Of a DNA stretch of 64,000 nt, positions 51,776 through 62,495 are shown piece after piece (position 1 is the stretch's first letter; each line of letters opens with the position of its first letter). The notes beneath the pieces were generated by a model that was given only the letters and a program-made list of their open reading frames with translations, had not been told where the DNA came from and searched no databases. The stretch is taken from the NCBI GenBank assembly GCA_016342345.1, contig JAEINO010000001.1, forward strand, positions 1-64,000, in the 5' to 3' direction. The DNA comes from Pseudodesulfovibrio sp. GTDB lineage: Bacteria; Desulfobacterota; Desulfovibrionia; Desulfovibrionales; Desulfovibrionaceae. The translations under genes were made by a program, and so were the position numbers.

Positions 51776-52273
51776 TTATTCTTTCCGCTTTCTTCTTTCG
51801 AGAAAGAATCGTTTGAGAATCGAACTGCATTCGTCTTCCATGACGCCCTCGATAAGCCACATCTTGTGATTGGTAAACGGGAGTGCATAGCCGTTGAGAT
51901 TGGAGACAAGTGCCCCGGTTCTGGGGTCGCGTGCGCCAAAGATAACGCCTGCAACACGGGCGTGAATAATTGCACCGGTACACATCAGGCACGGTTCCAG
52001 AGTTACGGCGAGGATAGTGTTTGGCAGTCGGTAGTTGCCAAGTGTTTTGGCTGCTTTTCGCAGACAGAGAATCTCGGCATGGCCGGTGGGATCATTCGAA
52101 ATGATCGGTTGATTATGAGCCTTGGCAATGAGCGTGCCTGAAGACGAAAACAAGGCTGCGCCAATGGGAGCCTCGTCAACTTTGGCCGCGTTGCATGCTT
52201 CTTGGAACGCGACTTCCATGAAATCCCGCCAGTTTGTTCCTGCGGGCGCATCTGGCGGTGTCGGGACGGTCAT
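51776..52273 (-). CDS. tadA: tRNA-specific adenosine deaminase
   Basis: 165 residues of the cytidine deaminase fold. The zinc site is 'GHAEILCLRKA' with His65 and the catalytic Glu67, plus 'TLEPCLMCTGAIIHARV' with Cys95 and Cys98. The long C-terminal helix 'CSSILKRFFLERRK' is typical of TadA. It deaminates the wobble adenosine of tRNA-Arg(ACG) to inosine. It follows purQ by 17 bases. The tRNA-Ser gene downstream is not its substrate. Confidence 0.92.
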   Translation of the reverse strand: MTVPTPPDAPAGTNWRDFMEVAFQEACNAAKVDEAPIGAALFSSSGTLIAKAHNQPIISNDPTGHAEILCLRKAAKTLGNYRLPNTILAVTLEPCLMCTGAIIHARVAGVIFGARDPRTGALVSNLNGYALPFTNHKMWLIEGVMEDECSSILKRFFLERRKRKE

Positions 52274-52290
52274 GATACTATCAAGTTTGC

Positions 52291-53106
52291 CTATTGGTTT
52301 TTGAGGTATTTGACGCCTGCTTCAAGCATGGCAATACCAAGAGGAATGTTTGGATCGGTACCACGAGTCCAGGACGGATGATTTGTCGGATGGTTATATG
52401 CCTCTGGATGTGGCATCAGGCCGAGAATGCGTCCGGTCGGGTCGGTGAGTCCGGCAAGTCCCAGAGGTGAGCCATTCGGATTATATGGATATTCCTGGGT
52501 CGGTTCTTTTGTTTCCGGGTCAACATATTGGACTGCAATGAGATTGTTGTCCTTAATGGCTTGAAAGGTTTCATCATCCATGGGGATAATCTTGCCTTCA
52601 CCATGACGGATTGGAGCGTCGAGGTACTCCAGGCCCTTTGTAAAGACACATGGTGAATTCGGGTTGGCCTTGAGGCGAACCCAACGACTTTCAAATCTGC
52701 CGGAATCATTGTATGAGAGTGAAACTTGGCGTTCAAAATATTTTCCGCCAACGGCAGGGAGCAGACCGAGCTTGCACAGAAGCTGGAATCCGTTGCAAAT
52801 GCCGAGGATGATGCCGCCATTGTCGAAAAAGGACTTGAGCTGATCAAGTACCGGGCTGCCATCGGCTGTGGTGGACCAACGCCAGCGAAGGGCGGCAGCC
52901 TGGGCTGCACCAAGGTCGTCACCATCGAGGAACCCACCCGGGCACAGGAGGTAATTGTACTTGTCCAAACGAACATGACCAGCAGCGAGGTCAGAAAAAT
53001 AAACTATATCGACATTGTCCGCACCGGCTTCTTTCAAAGCATAGGCGGACTCATTTTCACAGTTGGTGCCGTATCCGGTGATGACAAGGGCGTTGACGCG
53101 GGCCAT
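52291..53106 (-). CDS. purQ: Phosphoribosylformylglycinamidine synthase, glutamine amidotransferase subunit (PurQ type)
   Basis: 271 residues of class I glutamine amidotransferase. The N-terminus 'ALVITGYGTNCENESAYAL' is PurQ/PurL-like. The nucleophile cysteine is in 'ILGICNGFQLLCKLGLLP' and the His-Glu pair in 'LGLMPHPEAYNHP'. It supplies ammonia to PurL in purine synthesis, converting FGAR to FGAM. It is somewhat longer than the usual ~230 residues. GAGGAG lies before the ATG. It leads the purQ-tadA unit and is divergent from pyrG. Confidence 0.9.
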   Translation of the reverse strand: MARVNALVITGYGTNCENESAYALKEAGADNVDIVYFSDLAAGHVRLDKYNYLLCPGGFLDGDDLGAAQAAALRWRWSTTADGSPVLDQLKSFFDNGGIILGICNGFQLLCKLGLLPAVGGKYFERQVSLSYNDSGRFESRWVRLKANPNSPCVFTKGLEYLDAPIRHGEGKIIPMDDETFQAIKDNNLIAVQYVDPETKEPTQEYPYNPNGSPLGLAGLTDPTGRILGLMPHPEAYNHPTNHPSWTRGTDPNIPLGIAMLEAGVKYLKNQ

Positions 53107-53179
53107 GAAAATCTCCTCTTCGTATTGACTTTGTCGCGGTACCCTGCAAAATTCGCAAAGCAGCGTTTTTCAGGGCAGG

Positions 53180-53208
53180 AACATACGTGTCCGGCGCATG
53201 ACAGTCAA
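53180..53208 (-). promoter_or_regulatory. Sigma-70-type promoter for purQ-tadA
   Basis: On the minus strand: TTGACT, 17-base spacer, TATGTT, about 73 bases upstream of the purQ start codon. Confidence 0.55.
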
Positions 53209-53246
53209 CATGGATGGTACATGAGGTTGCTCATGATATATCTTAA

Positions 53247-54926
<1,680 letters not shown>

Positions 54927-54929
54927 ACA

Positions 54930-55733
54930 ATGGGAGATTTTTACAACTCCAGTCGGTCCGGCCCATTCATTTTGGCCGGTCCGTGTGTCATTGAAAACAG
55001 GGAAATAACCTTTCAGGCTGCCGAGACATTGGCTGCGCTTGCTGAAAAACTTGATTTGCCCCTTGTTTTCAAGAGTTCCTTTGACAAGGCCAACAGGACT
55101 TCCGTGACGAGTTTTCGCGGTCCAGGACTGGATGTCGGGCTTGAAATTCTGGCAGAAGTCAAGAAGGCCACTGGGTTGCCCATTGTTACGGATATTCATC
55201 ACCCTGAACAGGCTGCCCGAGTAGCAGAAGTTGCTGATGTCATACAGATTCCGGCATTTCTTTGTCGGCAGACTGATTTGCTGGTGGCAGCAGCCAAGAC
55301 CGGCAAAATCATCAATATCAAAAAAGGACAATTTCTGGCTCCATGGGACATGAAAAATGCAGTCGAAAAAGTCCGTGCTTCCGGCAATGATCAAATTTGG
55401 CTCACCGAACGCGGTTCCACCTATGGATACAACAATCTTGTTGTGGACATGCGGTCCATCCCGGAGATGAGTAAATTCGATGTCCCGGTTGTTTTTGATG
55501 CAACTCACTCCGTACAATTGCCTGGAGGTCTGGGTTGCGCTTCTGGCGGACAGCGTGAATACGTTTCCGTGTTGGCTTCGGCAGCAGTTGCGGCCGGGGC
55601 CAATGGAGTTTTCATGGAAGTTCATCCTGATCCTGACAAGGCCTTGTGCGATGGCCCGAACAGTCTTTCGTTTGATCAAGCTGAAAAACTTCTTATCAGG
55701 CTCAAGGCCCTTTGGGAGTTGAATAATGGCTGA
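54930..55733 (+). CDS. kdsA: 3-deoxy-8-phosphooctulonate synthase
   Basis: 267 residues. The KDO8P synthase pattern is clear: '[20 protein letters not shown]', '[22 protein letters not shown]', '[16 protein letters not shown]' and '[18 protein letters not shown]'. Cys19 in '[10 protein letters not shown]' is where the metal-dependent class (as in Aquifex) has its ligand; E. coli KdsA has Asn there. It condenses PEP and arabinose 5-phosphate. Its 3' end overlaps kdsC by 8 bases. Confidence 0.95.
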   Translation: MGDFYNSSRSGPFILAGPCVIENREITFQAAETLAALAEKLDLPLVFKSSFDKANRTSVTSFRGPGLDVGLEILAEVKKATGLPIVTDIHHPEQAARVAEVADVIQIPAFLCRQTDLLVAAAKTGKIINIKKGQFLAPWDMKNAVEKVRASGNDQIWLTERGSTYGYNNLVVDMRSIPEMSKFDVPVVFDATHSVQLPGGLGCASGGQREYVSVLASAAVAAGANGVFMEVHPDPDKALCDGPNSLSFDQAEKLLIRLKALWELNNG

Positions 55734-56253
55734 CAGTGCCAAGGAACTCGCGAAAAATATCAAACTGCTTGTTCTTGATGTTGATGGTGTTCTCACTGAT
55801 GGCGGATTGTATTATGGTGATGAGGGCATCGTCATGAAGCGTTTTAACGTTCAGGATGGTTTCGGCATCAAGCTGGCGCAGGCTGTAGGCCTTGAAATAG
55901 GCGTAATTACGGGATTGGACCAGAAACCTGTTGCAGCTCGGGTGAAAGAGCTGGGAATAACACACTATTATCCTGGTAAACATAAAAAACTCCCCTTGTT
56001 TGAAGAGATTTGCGAAAAAACCGGTATAAGTCCTTCCGAGGCAGCATTCATGGGAGATGATTGGATCGACTTGACTGTCATGCGGCGGGCTGGTCTGGCA
56101 TTAAGTGTCCCGAACGCGATGCCTGAAGTCATCAAGGAAGCTGATTGGGTCTCCACTCGAATGGGCGGCCATGGTGCGGTTCGAGAGGCTATCTCTTTTA
56201 TTCTCGAAGCACGTGGATTCAAGGACGATGCCTGGAAAGAGTGGGCAGGGTAG
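55726..56253 (+). CDS. kdsC: 3-deoxy-D-manno-octulosonate 8-phosphate phosphatase
   Basis: 175 residues, a C0-cap HAD phosphatase. The catalytic '[17 protein letters not shown]' gives Asp18 and Asp20, '[19 protein letters not shown]' is motif II, and '[19 protein letters not shown]' holds the last acidic pair. It removes phosphate from Kdo8P after KdsA. It overlaps kdsA and its stop is followed at once by lptC. Confidence 0.94.
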   Translation: MADSAKELAKNIKLLVLDVDGVLTDGGLYYGDEGIVMKRFNVQDGFGIKLAQAVGLEIGVITGLDQKPVAARVKELGITHYYPGKHKKLPLFEEICEKTGISPSEAAFMGDDWIDLTVMRRAGLALSVPNAMPEVIKEADWVSTRMGGHGAVREAISFILEARGFKDDAWKEWAG

Positions 56254-56865
56254 ATGAAAGGGCGTCCAGGTCTGACTGTTCTTGTTATTTTTGCCATTGG
56301 GCTTGCTGCTGGTGTCGCCATTAATGCGATTTTTTTTTCAGATCCCATTATTGAAAAAGTCTCAGTCGAAACTGAAACGGAAAAGTCGCACGAACGTTTG
56401 TTTGATGATGCAAATGTGACAGCCGAAGACATTGAGTTGGTCCAAGGGAAACATGGTAGCATGACATGGAAGTTACTTGCAAAAAGTGCGAAGTATGATC
56501 AGGAAAGACACTTGGTTGGTGTTGAACGTCCTCAGTTGACTGCGTATTTTGGCGTTGATCGGCAGGAGGTGTATGTCAAATCTGATAGAGGTGAGATTGA
56601 TCAAGGCAATGACAATTTGACATTATATGATGGAGTAACCGGTCGTTTCGGTGATATTGCACTTGATGCTCAACATCTTGATTATGTTGGTGCCATTGGT
56701 AAAGTTTATCTCAAGGGCGGAGTCCTATTGCGTCATCCAGACATGACAATAAAGGCCGTTGCTGTGGAAATTGATCTTGTTACTCACAAACTTGTTGCTG
56801 CCGGTGGAGTCGAAGCCTTGCTTGCGCCCAAAGGCATCGAACAGAATCTATTATATGAACAATAG
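56254..56865 (+). CDS. lptC: LPS export protein LptC
   Basis: 203 residues. One N-terminal helix (about 5-25) anchors it in the inner membrane. The periplasmic part is an LptC/YrbK beta-jellyroll with 'AEDIELVQGKHGSMTWKLLAKSA', 'VYVKSDRGEIDQGNDNLTLYDGV' and 'LKGGVLLRHPDMTIKAVAVEID'-type strands. It hands LPS from LptBFG to LptA. The ATG follows the kdsC stop directly. Identity rests on both pattern and its place between kdsC and lptA-lptB. Confidence 0.87.
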   Translation: MKGRPGLTVLVIFAIGLAAGVAINAIFFSDPIIEKVSVETETEKSHERLFDDANVTAEDIELVQGKHGSMTWKLLAKSAKYDQERHLVGVERPQLTAYFGVDRQEVYVKSDRGEIDQGNDNLTLYDGVTGRFGDIALDAQHLDYVGAIGKVYLKGGVLLRHPDMTIKAVAVEIDLVTHKLVAAGGVEALLAPKGIEQNLLYEQ

Positions 56866-56883
56866 TGAAGGAGTCATGCTCCG

Positions 56884-57738
56884 ATGAAAAACGTATACAT
56901 GTTTTTGATTGCATTGTTGCTAACCATTTCTTTTTTGTCAGGGTTGGCTTGTGCCGAGGATTGGGGCGAAATTCGAGAGGCCACTCTTAATCTCAATATT
57001 CGAGAAAAGAGAACACCTAAAAGCGAGCATGTTGTCACACTCGCCACAGGACAACGGGTCAAGGTTGATTTTTTGAGGGATGGCTGGTTTGCCGTGTTCA
57101 ATCTCAACGAATCCAAACGTGATGAAACTCGTGCCATAGGCTTTGCCAATTCCAAGTATTTGATTGCGGTTCCTGTCGAACAACAAGTTCAGACCTTATC
57201 TGTTGTTACCAAGGAGACTGTACCTGTTGACAAAATCAGTGAGGGCGGAGTCAAGGTTAAGGTTGGAACAGCCCCTCCCTCAGATCCGATCATGGTTGGT
57301 ATTGATCCGAGTCGTATTCCGGTTAAAATTACATCCGATCGAATGACTTATGATGAAACTGGAAAAGTCGTTTCCTTTGTCGGCAATGTGGTTGCCGAAC
57401 ATGGTCAATTGACCTTGTGGGCCGACAAGATTTCAGCATATTTTTCTTCGAAAAACGGTAAAGGATTTGGAGCCGACAGCGTGGAACGAATCATTGCGGA
57501 TGGCAATGTTCGCGCCAAGAAAGAAAAGACTGAAGGGAAATGTGGAAAATTGACGTATTGGGTTGAAAAGCAGTTGTTGAAAATGGAACAGAATCCATTA
57601 TTGCAAGATGGCCCCAACAGACTGACTGGCGAGGTAATCAATTTTCATATCCGAGAAAATCGAAGTGAAGTGATTGGAGGAAAGAACCAAAGAGTCAAGG
57701 CCGTTTTCATGACTCCCGAAAAAATGAAGGTGCAGTAG
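56884..57738 (+). CDS. lptA: LptA with an N-terminal SH3-like domain
   Basis: 284 residues, about 100 longer than E. coli LptA. The signal peptide ends near 'GLACAED'. Residues about 28-100 look like a bacterial SH3 domain ('TLNLNIREKRTPKSEHVVTL', 'GQRVKVDFLRDGWFAVFN', 'GFANSKYL'). A linker leads to the OstA/LptA domain (about 145-280) with 'ITSDRMTYDETGKVVSFVGNV', 'WADKISAYFSSKNG' and 'NRLTGEVINFHIRENRSEV'. LptA bridges the periplasm for LPS. The SH3 part could hold peptidoglycan. It abuts lptB with no gap. Confidence 0.85.
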   Translation: MKNVYMFLIALLLTISFLSGLACAEDWGEIREATLNLNIREKRTPKSEHVVTLATGQRVKVDFLRDGWFAVFNLNESKRDETRAIGFANSKYLIAVPVEQQVQTLSVVTKETVPVDKISEGGVKVKVGTAPPSDPIMVGIDPSRIPVKITSDRMTYDETGKVVSFVGNVVAEHGQLTLWADKISAYFSSKNGKGFGADSVERIIADGNVRAKKEKTEGKCGKLTYWVEKQLLKMEQNPLLQDGPNRLTGEVINFHIRENRSEVIGGKNQRVKAVFMTPEKMKVQ

Positions 57739-58464
57739 ATGTCTGACGGATTGAGGGCCACCAATCTTTTAAAAAGATATGGCCAGAAAGAAGTTGTGCA
57801 TGGCATCAGCCTTGAACTAAACCCCAAGGAAGTCGTTGGATTGCTTGGGCCGAATGGTGCGGGCAAAACAACAACTTTTTATATGCTCGTCGGCATCGTC
57901 AAGCCGAACGCAGGTCAAGTCACACTCAATGGGAAATTGTTGACAGACAAGCCGCTCCATGAGCGCGCTCGACTTGGGGTAAGTTACTTGCCTCAGGAAA
58001 ATTCCATTTTCAAGAAACTGACTGTTCGCCAAAATCTTGAGATCATACTTGAACAAACTTCACTGAATTCGGCTGCACGTAAAAAACGTGCTGATGAGTT
58101 GATGGAAATGTTCACTATCACAAAACTATCCGATCAAGTTGCCATGTATTTATCCGGCGGTGAACGACGAAGGCTTGAAATTGCCCGCGCTTTGATTCTT
58201 GATCCGCAATTCATTTTGCTTGATGAGCCTTTTGCCGGAATTGATCCCATAGCGGTTATTGATATTCAGGAAATCATTTCCGTTTTGAAAAGCATGGGGA
58301 TCGGAATTCTCATATCAGATCATAACGTTAGAGAAACATTGAATATTTGTGATCGAGCTTATCTTGTCTACGAAGGGGCCATTATCCTTGAAGGTTCCCC
58401 TGAAGAGATAGTTCAGAGCAGTCGTGCCCGCCAAATTTATCTGGGTGACGATTTCAAATTGTAA
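57739..58464 (+). CDS. lptB: LPS export ABC transporter ATPase LptB
   Basis: 241 residues, the LptB length. Walker A 'GPNGAGKTTTFYMLVG', Q-loop 'YLPQENSIFKKLTVRQNL', signature 'LSGGERRRLEIARAL', Walker B 'FILLDEPFAGIDPIAV' and H-loop 'GILISDHNVRETL' all fit. It powers LPS extraction by LptFG, which are not in the window. Its start immediately follows the lptA stop. After it comes a 237-base gap before rpoN. Confidence 0.96.
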   Translation: MSDGLRATNLLKRYGQKEVVHGISLELNPKEVVGLLGPNGAGKTTTFYMLVGIVKPNAGQVTLNGKLLTDKPLHERARLGVSYLPQENSIFKKLTVRQNLEIILEQTSLNSAARKKRADELMEMFTITKLSDQVAMYLSGGERRRLEIARALILDPQFILLDEPFAGIDPIAVIDIQEIISVLKSMGIGILISDHNVRETLNICDRAYLVYEGAIILEGSPEEIVQSSRARQIYLGDDFKL

Positions 58465-58498
58465 TCATCCCTTTTTTGCCTGTTTTTTGTATTGACGA

Positions 58499-58527
58499 TT
58501 TACACTATGCTGAATCGTTGGTACACT
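58499..58527 (+). promoter_or_regulatory. Possible promoter in the lptB-rpoN gap
   Basis: TTTACA, 17-base spacer, TACACT. The elements are only partly consensus, so rpoN may instead be read through from lptB. Confidence 0.3.
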
Positions 58528-58701
58528 TTTTTCATGTCCCATTATCCAAATTTTTAATCCAACAGTAACGGGATGTTATAAGTATTGTGTTGCTTCCTTT
58601 TTGGGGATGTGGCATGATCAAATCAAGATTTAATGATTCTGATGGAAAAAATGGATAGTACGTTACGGAACATGTTTGTTTAGCCTTTGAGGCCTGAAAA
58701 T

Positions 58702-60111
58702 ATGGGTTTGGAACTTAGACAACAACTCAAGCTTTCTCAGCAACTGGTTATGACGCCGCAGTTACAGCAAGCTATCAAGCTTCTGCAACTTTCACGTCTT
58801 GAACTGCTTGAAACCGTTCAGCAGGAACTTATGGAGAATCCTTTTCTCGATGAGCCAGAAACTGAAGCGGATGTGTCTGAATCTACAGAGAAAATAACCG
58901 AATCGCAGGCTGAGGAAGAGCTTGTTCGTAACGCTGATTGGGAAAATTATCTGGGTGAATTCTCAAGCACATCAAAACAATCGAATTCTCGTGATTCCGA
59001 AATCCCCGAAGAAGGTCTTTCCTTTGAAGCTAGGCTTGCATCCAAGCCAACTCTTGAAGGACACGTCAATTGGCAAATGCGCCTTTCCAATTTTACTGAT
59101 AACGAAATTGCCATTGGCGAAATAGTCCTCGGTAATATCGACGTTAATGGCTATCTTCAGGCTTCTGCCGAAGAAATAATAAGCATGGTCCAAGCTACAG
59201 AAGCAGAAGTGGAATCCGTTATTAAGCGGATACAGCGTCTGGATCCTGTTGGTATTGCTGCTCGTACCCCACAAGAATGTTTGCTTATTCAAATGGATGT
59301 TCTTGGGTATGACGATCCCATTCTGGTTTCACTTGTCCGTGATCATTTGGAAGATCTTGAAAAGAATCGCTATAAGCCCCTTGCTCGAAAATTTAAAATT
59401 TCCATGGACGAACTTAAGGGATATCTTGATCTATTACAGACTCTTGATCCTTTGCCTGGGACTAATTTTTCCAGCTCTGAGCCGCATTACGTCAGTCCTG
59501 ATGTTCATGTGTATAAATATGACGATGAATTTGTAGTCATTCTCAATGAAGATGGTCTGCCTCGAATCCAAATGAACGAATTTTATATGGAGTCCATGAA
59601 AGGGTCGGCTGGCAAGGAAAAAGAATATTTTCAGGAAAAGATGCGATCTGCAGCATGGCTTATGAAAAGCCTGTACCAGCGACAGAGAACATTGTATAAA
59701 GTTGTAGAGAGCATTGTCCGATTTCAGCGTGGTTTCTTTGAAAATGGAGTGACAAAGCTCAACCCATTGATTCTCAAGGAGGTCGCCGAGGATATCGAAA
59801 TGCACGAATCTACCGTAAGCCGTATCACCACGAGTAAATATGTTTCTACTCCACATGGTATTTTTGAGTTGAAATTCTTTTTCAATAGTGCGTTGGATAT
59901 AAACGATGGTTCTCAGGTTGGTTCGGAGAGCGTCAAGGCTCTCATCAAGAAGATGATTGCAGAGGAAGATACGAAGAAGCCGCTTAGCGACGAACTGATT
60001 GGCGAAATACTTAAGAAAAATCTTGATGTAAATATTGCAAGACGAACTGTCGCCAAATACCGTTCCGCATTGAACATTCCTTCTTCTTCCAAACGCAAGC
60101 AATACTTCTAG
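58702..60111 (+). CDS. rpoN: RNA polymerase sigma-54 factor
   Basis: 469 residues from the ATG at 58702 (GAGG at 58688); the track's TTG start adds five residues. The Gln/Leu-rich activator-interaction region 'LELRQQLKLSQQLVMTPQLQQ' opens it. An acidic region and the core-binding part follow ('VGIAARTPQECLLIQ'). The C-terminus has the helix-turn-helix 'MHESTVSRITTSKYV' and the RpoN box 'ARRTVAKYR'. It directs transcription from -24/-12 promoters with enhancer-binding activators. It heads the rpoN-hpf-ptsN-rapZ-PTS segment. Confidence 0.96.
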   Translation: MGLELRQQLKLSQQLVMTPQLQQAIKLLQLSRLELLETVQQELMENPFLDEPETEADVSESTEKITESQAEEELVRNADWENYLGEFSSTSKQSNSRDSEIPEEGLSFEARLASKPTLEGHVNWQMRLSNFTDNEIAIGEIVLGNIDVNGYLQASAEEIISMVQATEAEVESVIKRIQRLDPVGIAARTPQECLLIQMDVLGYDDPILVSLVRDHLEDLEKNRYKPLARKFKISMDELKGYLDLLQTLDPLPGTNFSSSEPHYVSPDVHVYKYDDEFVVILNEDGLPRIQMNEFYMESMKGSAGKEKEYFQEKMRSAAWLMKSLYQRQRTLYKVVESIVRFQRGFFENGVTKLNPLILKEVAEDIEMHESTVSRITTSKYVSTPHGIFELKFFFNSALDINDGSQVGSESVKALIKKMIAEEDTKKPLSDELIGEILKKNLDVNIARRTVAKYRSALNIPSSSKRKQYF

Positions 60112-60146
60112 TCTGCTTGTCAGTACTTTCAACCAGGAGGTAGCGT

Positions 60147-60689
60147 ATGAACATCAGTTTCACTTTCAAGAACTTTGAGCCGTCTGATCATCTCAAAGGC
60201 TACGCGAAAAAGCGTTTTGGAAAAGTGGCTAAATACGTTTCCGATTCGGAAGCTGATCTTCAGGTGAATTTGCTGGTCGACAAATTCCGCCACAAGGCAG
60301 ATGTGATATTGAATGCGGATAATATTCATATATTAGCCGACGAAGCCTCGGAAGACATGTATTCCACTATTGATTTAGTGCTGGAAAAGTTGAAGACGCA
60401 ACTTCGTAAGATGCGTGAAAAGGTTAAGAGTCGTAGTAAGATGGGGCGTGGAAACAAGTTGGTACAATTGAATGTGCTTTCATTCGAAGAGTTGCCGACT
60501 GATTCTGGCCCTACCATTATCGGTACCGATGAATACGAACCAAAACCAATGTCCGTTGATGAAGCAGCTATGCAACTGGATTCTCTCGATAATGATTTCC
60601 TCGTATTTCGTAATGCCGAAACCGAAGGAGTCAATGTAATCTATAAGCGAAAAAATGGCGATTACGGCCTGATCGATCCTGGATATTAA
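60147..60689 (+). CDS. hpf: Ribosome hibernation-promoting factor, long form
   Basis: 180 residues with AGGAGG before the ATG. The S30AE domain (about 1-100) has 'FTFKNFEPSDHLKGYAKKRFGK' in part and 'DVILNADNIHILADEAS'-type strands with alternating basic helix. The C-terminal dimerisation domain (about 125-180) contains 'EPKPMSVDEAAMQLDSLDNDF' and 'VNVIYKRKNGDYGLIDPGY', which marks the long form that forms 100S ribosomes alone. It lies 35 bases after rpoN, a very common arrangement. Confidence 0.94.
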   Translation: MNISFTFKNFEPSDHLKGYAKKRFGKVAKYVSDSEADLQVNLLVDKFRHKADVILNADNIHILADEASEDMYSTIDLVLEKLKTQLRKMREKVKSRSKMGRGNKLVQLNVLSFEELPTDSGPTIIGTDEYEPKPMSVDEAAMQLDSLDNDFLVFRNAETEGVNVIYKRKNGDYGLIDPGY

Positions 60690-60691
60690 AT

Positions 60692-61141
60692 ATGAAATTT
60701 GGTGAGTACCTGGACAAGGATCTTGTCCTTCCCAATTTAACTTCCGGCTTTAAGTCGGAGGTTCTTAAAGAACTTATCGCCCCTTTGGGTGACAAATATC
60801 CCGAGATGGACACGGACCAGGCGGTCCGTGTCCTTCTTGAACGAGAAAAACTTGGAACAACGGGAATTGGCAATGGTATAGCTATTCCTCACGGCAAGCT
60901 TGATGACCTGGAAAAAATGATAGTGGTGGTGGGCAGGAGTGAAGGGGGAATCGAATTTGAGGCTCTTGATCTCAAGCCATGCACCATTTTTTTTCTCGTC
61001 CTTGCCCCGGAGCAGGCGGCAGGCATGCATCTGCGTATTTTGGCGCGAATATCCCGTCTGTTGAAAGATGAAACTTTTCGCCAGGAATTCAACGGAACCG
61101 AAGGGCATGACGCTTTGTGGCAACTTCTTCAAAGTGTATAG
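60692..61141 (+). CDS. ptsN: PTS EIIA-Ntr (fructose-type EIIA)
   Basis: 149 residues. The EIIA fold carries the phosphorylated histidine His67 in 'GIGNGIAIPHGKLDDL', and 'PCTIFFLVLAPEQAAGMHLRIL' follows. There is no fused GAF or EIIB domain. It takes phosphate from NPr and regulates targets such as kinases and transporters; it is not a sugar carrier. It begins 2 bases after hpf. The setting (rpoN-hpf-ptsN-rapZ) is the nitrogen-PTS locus. Confidence 0.93.
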   Translation: MKFGEYLDKDLVLPNLTSGFKSEVLKELIAPLGDKYPEMDTDQAVRVLLEREKLGTTGIGNGIAIPHGKLDDLEKMIVVVGRSEGGIEFEALDLKPCTIFFLVLAPEQAAGMHLRILARISRLLKDETFRQEFNGTEGHDALWQLLQSV

Positions 61142-61159
61142 ATTTACGGGTGTTATCCT

Positions 61160-62041
61160 GTGAGTCATAACAATCCGTTTCCTGTTATTATTGTGACCGG
61201 AATATCCGGGTCAGGCAAGAGCACGGCTTTGAAGGTTTTCGAAGACTTGGGTTTTTTCTGCATTGACGGTTTACCATCACGAATGGCTTCAAAACTCGCC
61301 GAACTTATTCTCAAACAAGACTCCGCATATCGGGGACTTGCCCTTGGTATGGATATGCGTCAGCCTGAATTTCTAGATGGATGGGATGAAGCTCTGAGTA
61401 CTCTTTTTGAAATGGGTATTACGCCTCAAGTCCTATTCCTTGAAGCCAGAAGGAATGTACTTGTGCGTCGCTATGCCACGACTCGCAGGCCCCATCCTCT
61501 TGAGAGTCAGAAGTTGGGCTTGGAACAGGCATTGGAGCAGGAAAAAGATCTGCTTGATCCAATTCGCAGGAATGCAGAGATAGTTCTGGATACTTCGGAA
61601 TACTCAGTCCATGATTTAAGGCGTGTCATTCAGACCAAATGGTCGGCAATTGAAGAGCTTGGCCGTGGGATGCGGGTGCATCTCATTACTTTTGGTTTCA
61701 AATATGGTGTTCCCGCTGAGGCTGATTTGGTTTTTGATTTGCGCTTCTTGCCGAATCCATATTTTGAAAAGGAACTCAGACCGTTATCCGGGTTGGATCA
61801 AGCCATATCTGAATATATTCTTGAAAGCGAAGTCGGTTCTGAGTTCAACAAACGATTCTTGGATTTCATATCATACATGTTGCCACTCTATGCCGATGAG
61901 GGACGTTATAGAATAACGTTGGCTATCGGTTGTACTGGTGGGCGACATCGGTCTGTCGCCGTGGCCGAGTCTGTACTGGCGACCCTCAAGAAAAAAGGGT
62001 ATGCAAGCTCAATTGAACATAGACATATGGAATTAGGATAA
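61160..62041 (+). CDS. rapZ: RapZ-like RNase adaptor / nucleotide-binding protein
   Basis: 293 residues from a GTG start. Walker A 'VTGISGSGKSTAL' (about 12-24) and the second loop 'ALGMDMRQPEF' come first. 'FLEARRNVLVRRYATTRRPHPL' and the C-terminal 'RITLAIGCTGGRHRSVAVAESV' are the family signature. In E. coli RapZ guides RNase E to the GlmZ sRNA and so tunes GlmS. Here the RNA partner is unknown. It lies 18 bases after ptsN and 3 bases before the EIIA gene. Confidence 0.93.
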   Translation: MSHNNPFPVIIVTGISGSGKSTALKVFEDLGFFCIDGLPSRMASKLAELILKQDSAYRGLALGMDMRQPEFLDGWDEALSTLFEMGITPQVLFLEARRNVLVRRYATTRRPHPLESQKLGLEQALEQEKDLLDPIRRNAEIVLDTSEYSVHDLRRVIQTKWSAIEELGRGMRVHLITFGFKYGVPAEADLVFDLRFLPNPYFEKELRPLSGLDQAISEYILESEVGSEFNKRFLDFISYMLPLYADEGRYRITLAIGCTGGRHRSVAVAESVLATLKKKGYASSIEHRHMELG

Positions 62042-62044
62042 ATA

Positions 62045-62485
62045 ATGGCTGCAAAATGTGAAAGTCGAGATAAAACATTTGTTGGTGTCGTTCTCGTTAC
62101 TCATGGAGCCTTCGGGGAAACCCTTTTGGCTGCAGCAAAGACAGTGCTTGGCCCTCAGGATAATTGTCAGGCCATAGGCGTGGATGTAAACATCGGTGTG
62201 GACGAAACCATGGAAGCAATTCGTTCGGCCATTCGTTCCGTCGAGAATGGAAAAGGTGTTCTGGCTTTGACTGATCTCTTTGGCGGATCACCAACCACCA
62301 TGAGTCTTTCGCTCATGAAATCGGAGAATCTTGAAGTCATTACAGGTGTCAATCTCCCTATGGTTGTCGCCACGCTTCAGGCACGCCTTTTACCTTTGAA
62401 TGAATTGGCTGAAAAAGCCAAGGACGCCGGACAGCAGGGCATCAAGGTGGCTGGCGCCATGTTACGCAAAAAAACCAAGAAATAG
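62045..62485 (+). CDS. PTS mannose/fructose-type EIIA
   Basis: 146 residues. The mannose-family EIIA shows 'VGVVLVTHGAFGETLLAAA' with the phosphorylated His20, and 'GKGVLALTDLFGGSPTTMSL'. AGGA lies before the ATG. It accepts phosphate from HPr and passes it to EIIB. It stands alone as a domain, and EIIB and EIIC follow at once. Whether the system moves a sugar or only regulates is not clear, as no sugar-metabolism gene adjoins. Confidence 0.92.
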   Translation: MAAKCESRDKTFVGVVLVTHGAFGETLLAAAKTVLGPQDNCQAIGVDVNIGVDETMEAIRSAIRSVENGKGVLALTDLFGGSPTTMSLSLMKSENLEVITGVNLPMVVATLQARLLPLNELAEKAKDAGQQGIKVAGAMLRKKTKK

Positions 62486-62495
62486 GTGTAGCTCC

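Noticed and set aside
62400-62495. Upstream 32 codons of the EIIB frame
   Set aside because: They overlap the EIIA gene in another frame and have no similarity; the canonical EIIB start is the GTG at 62496.
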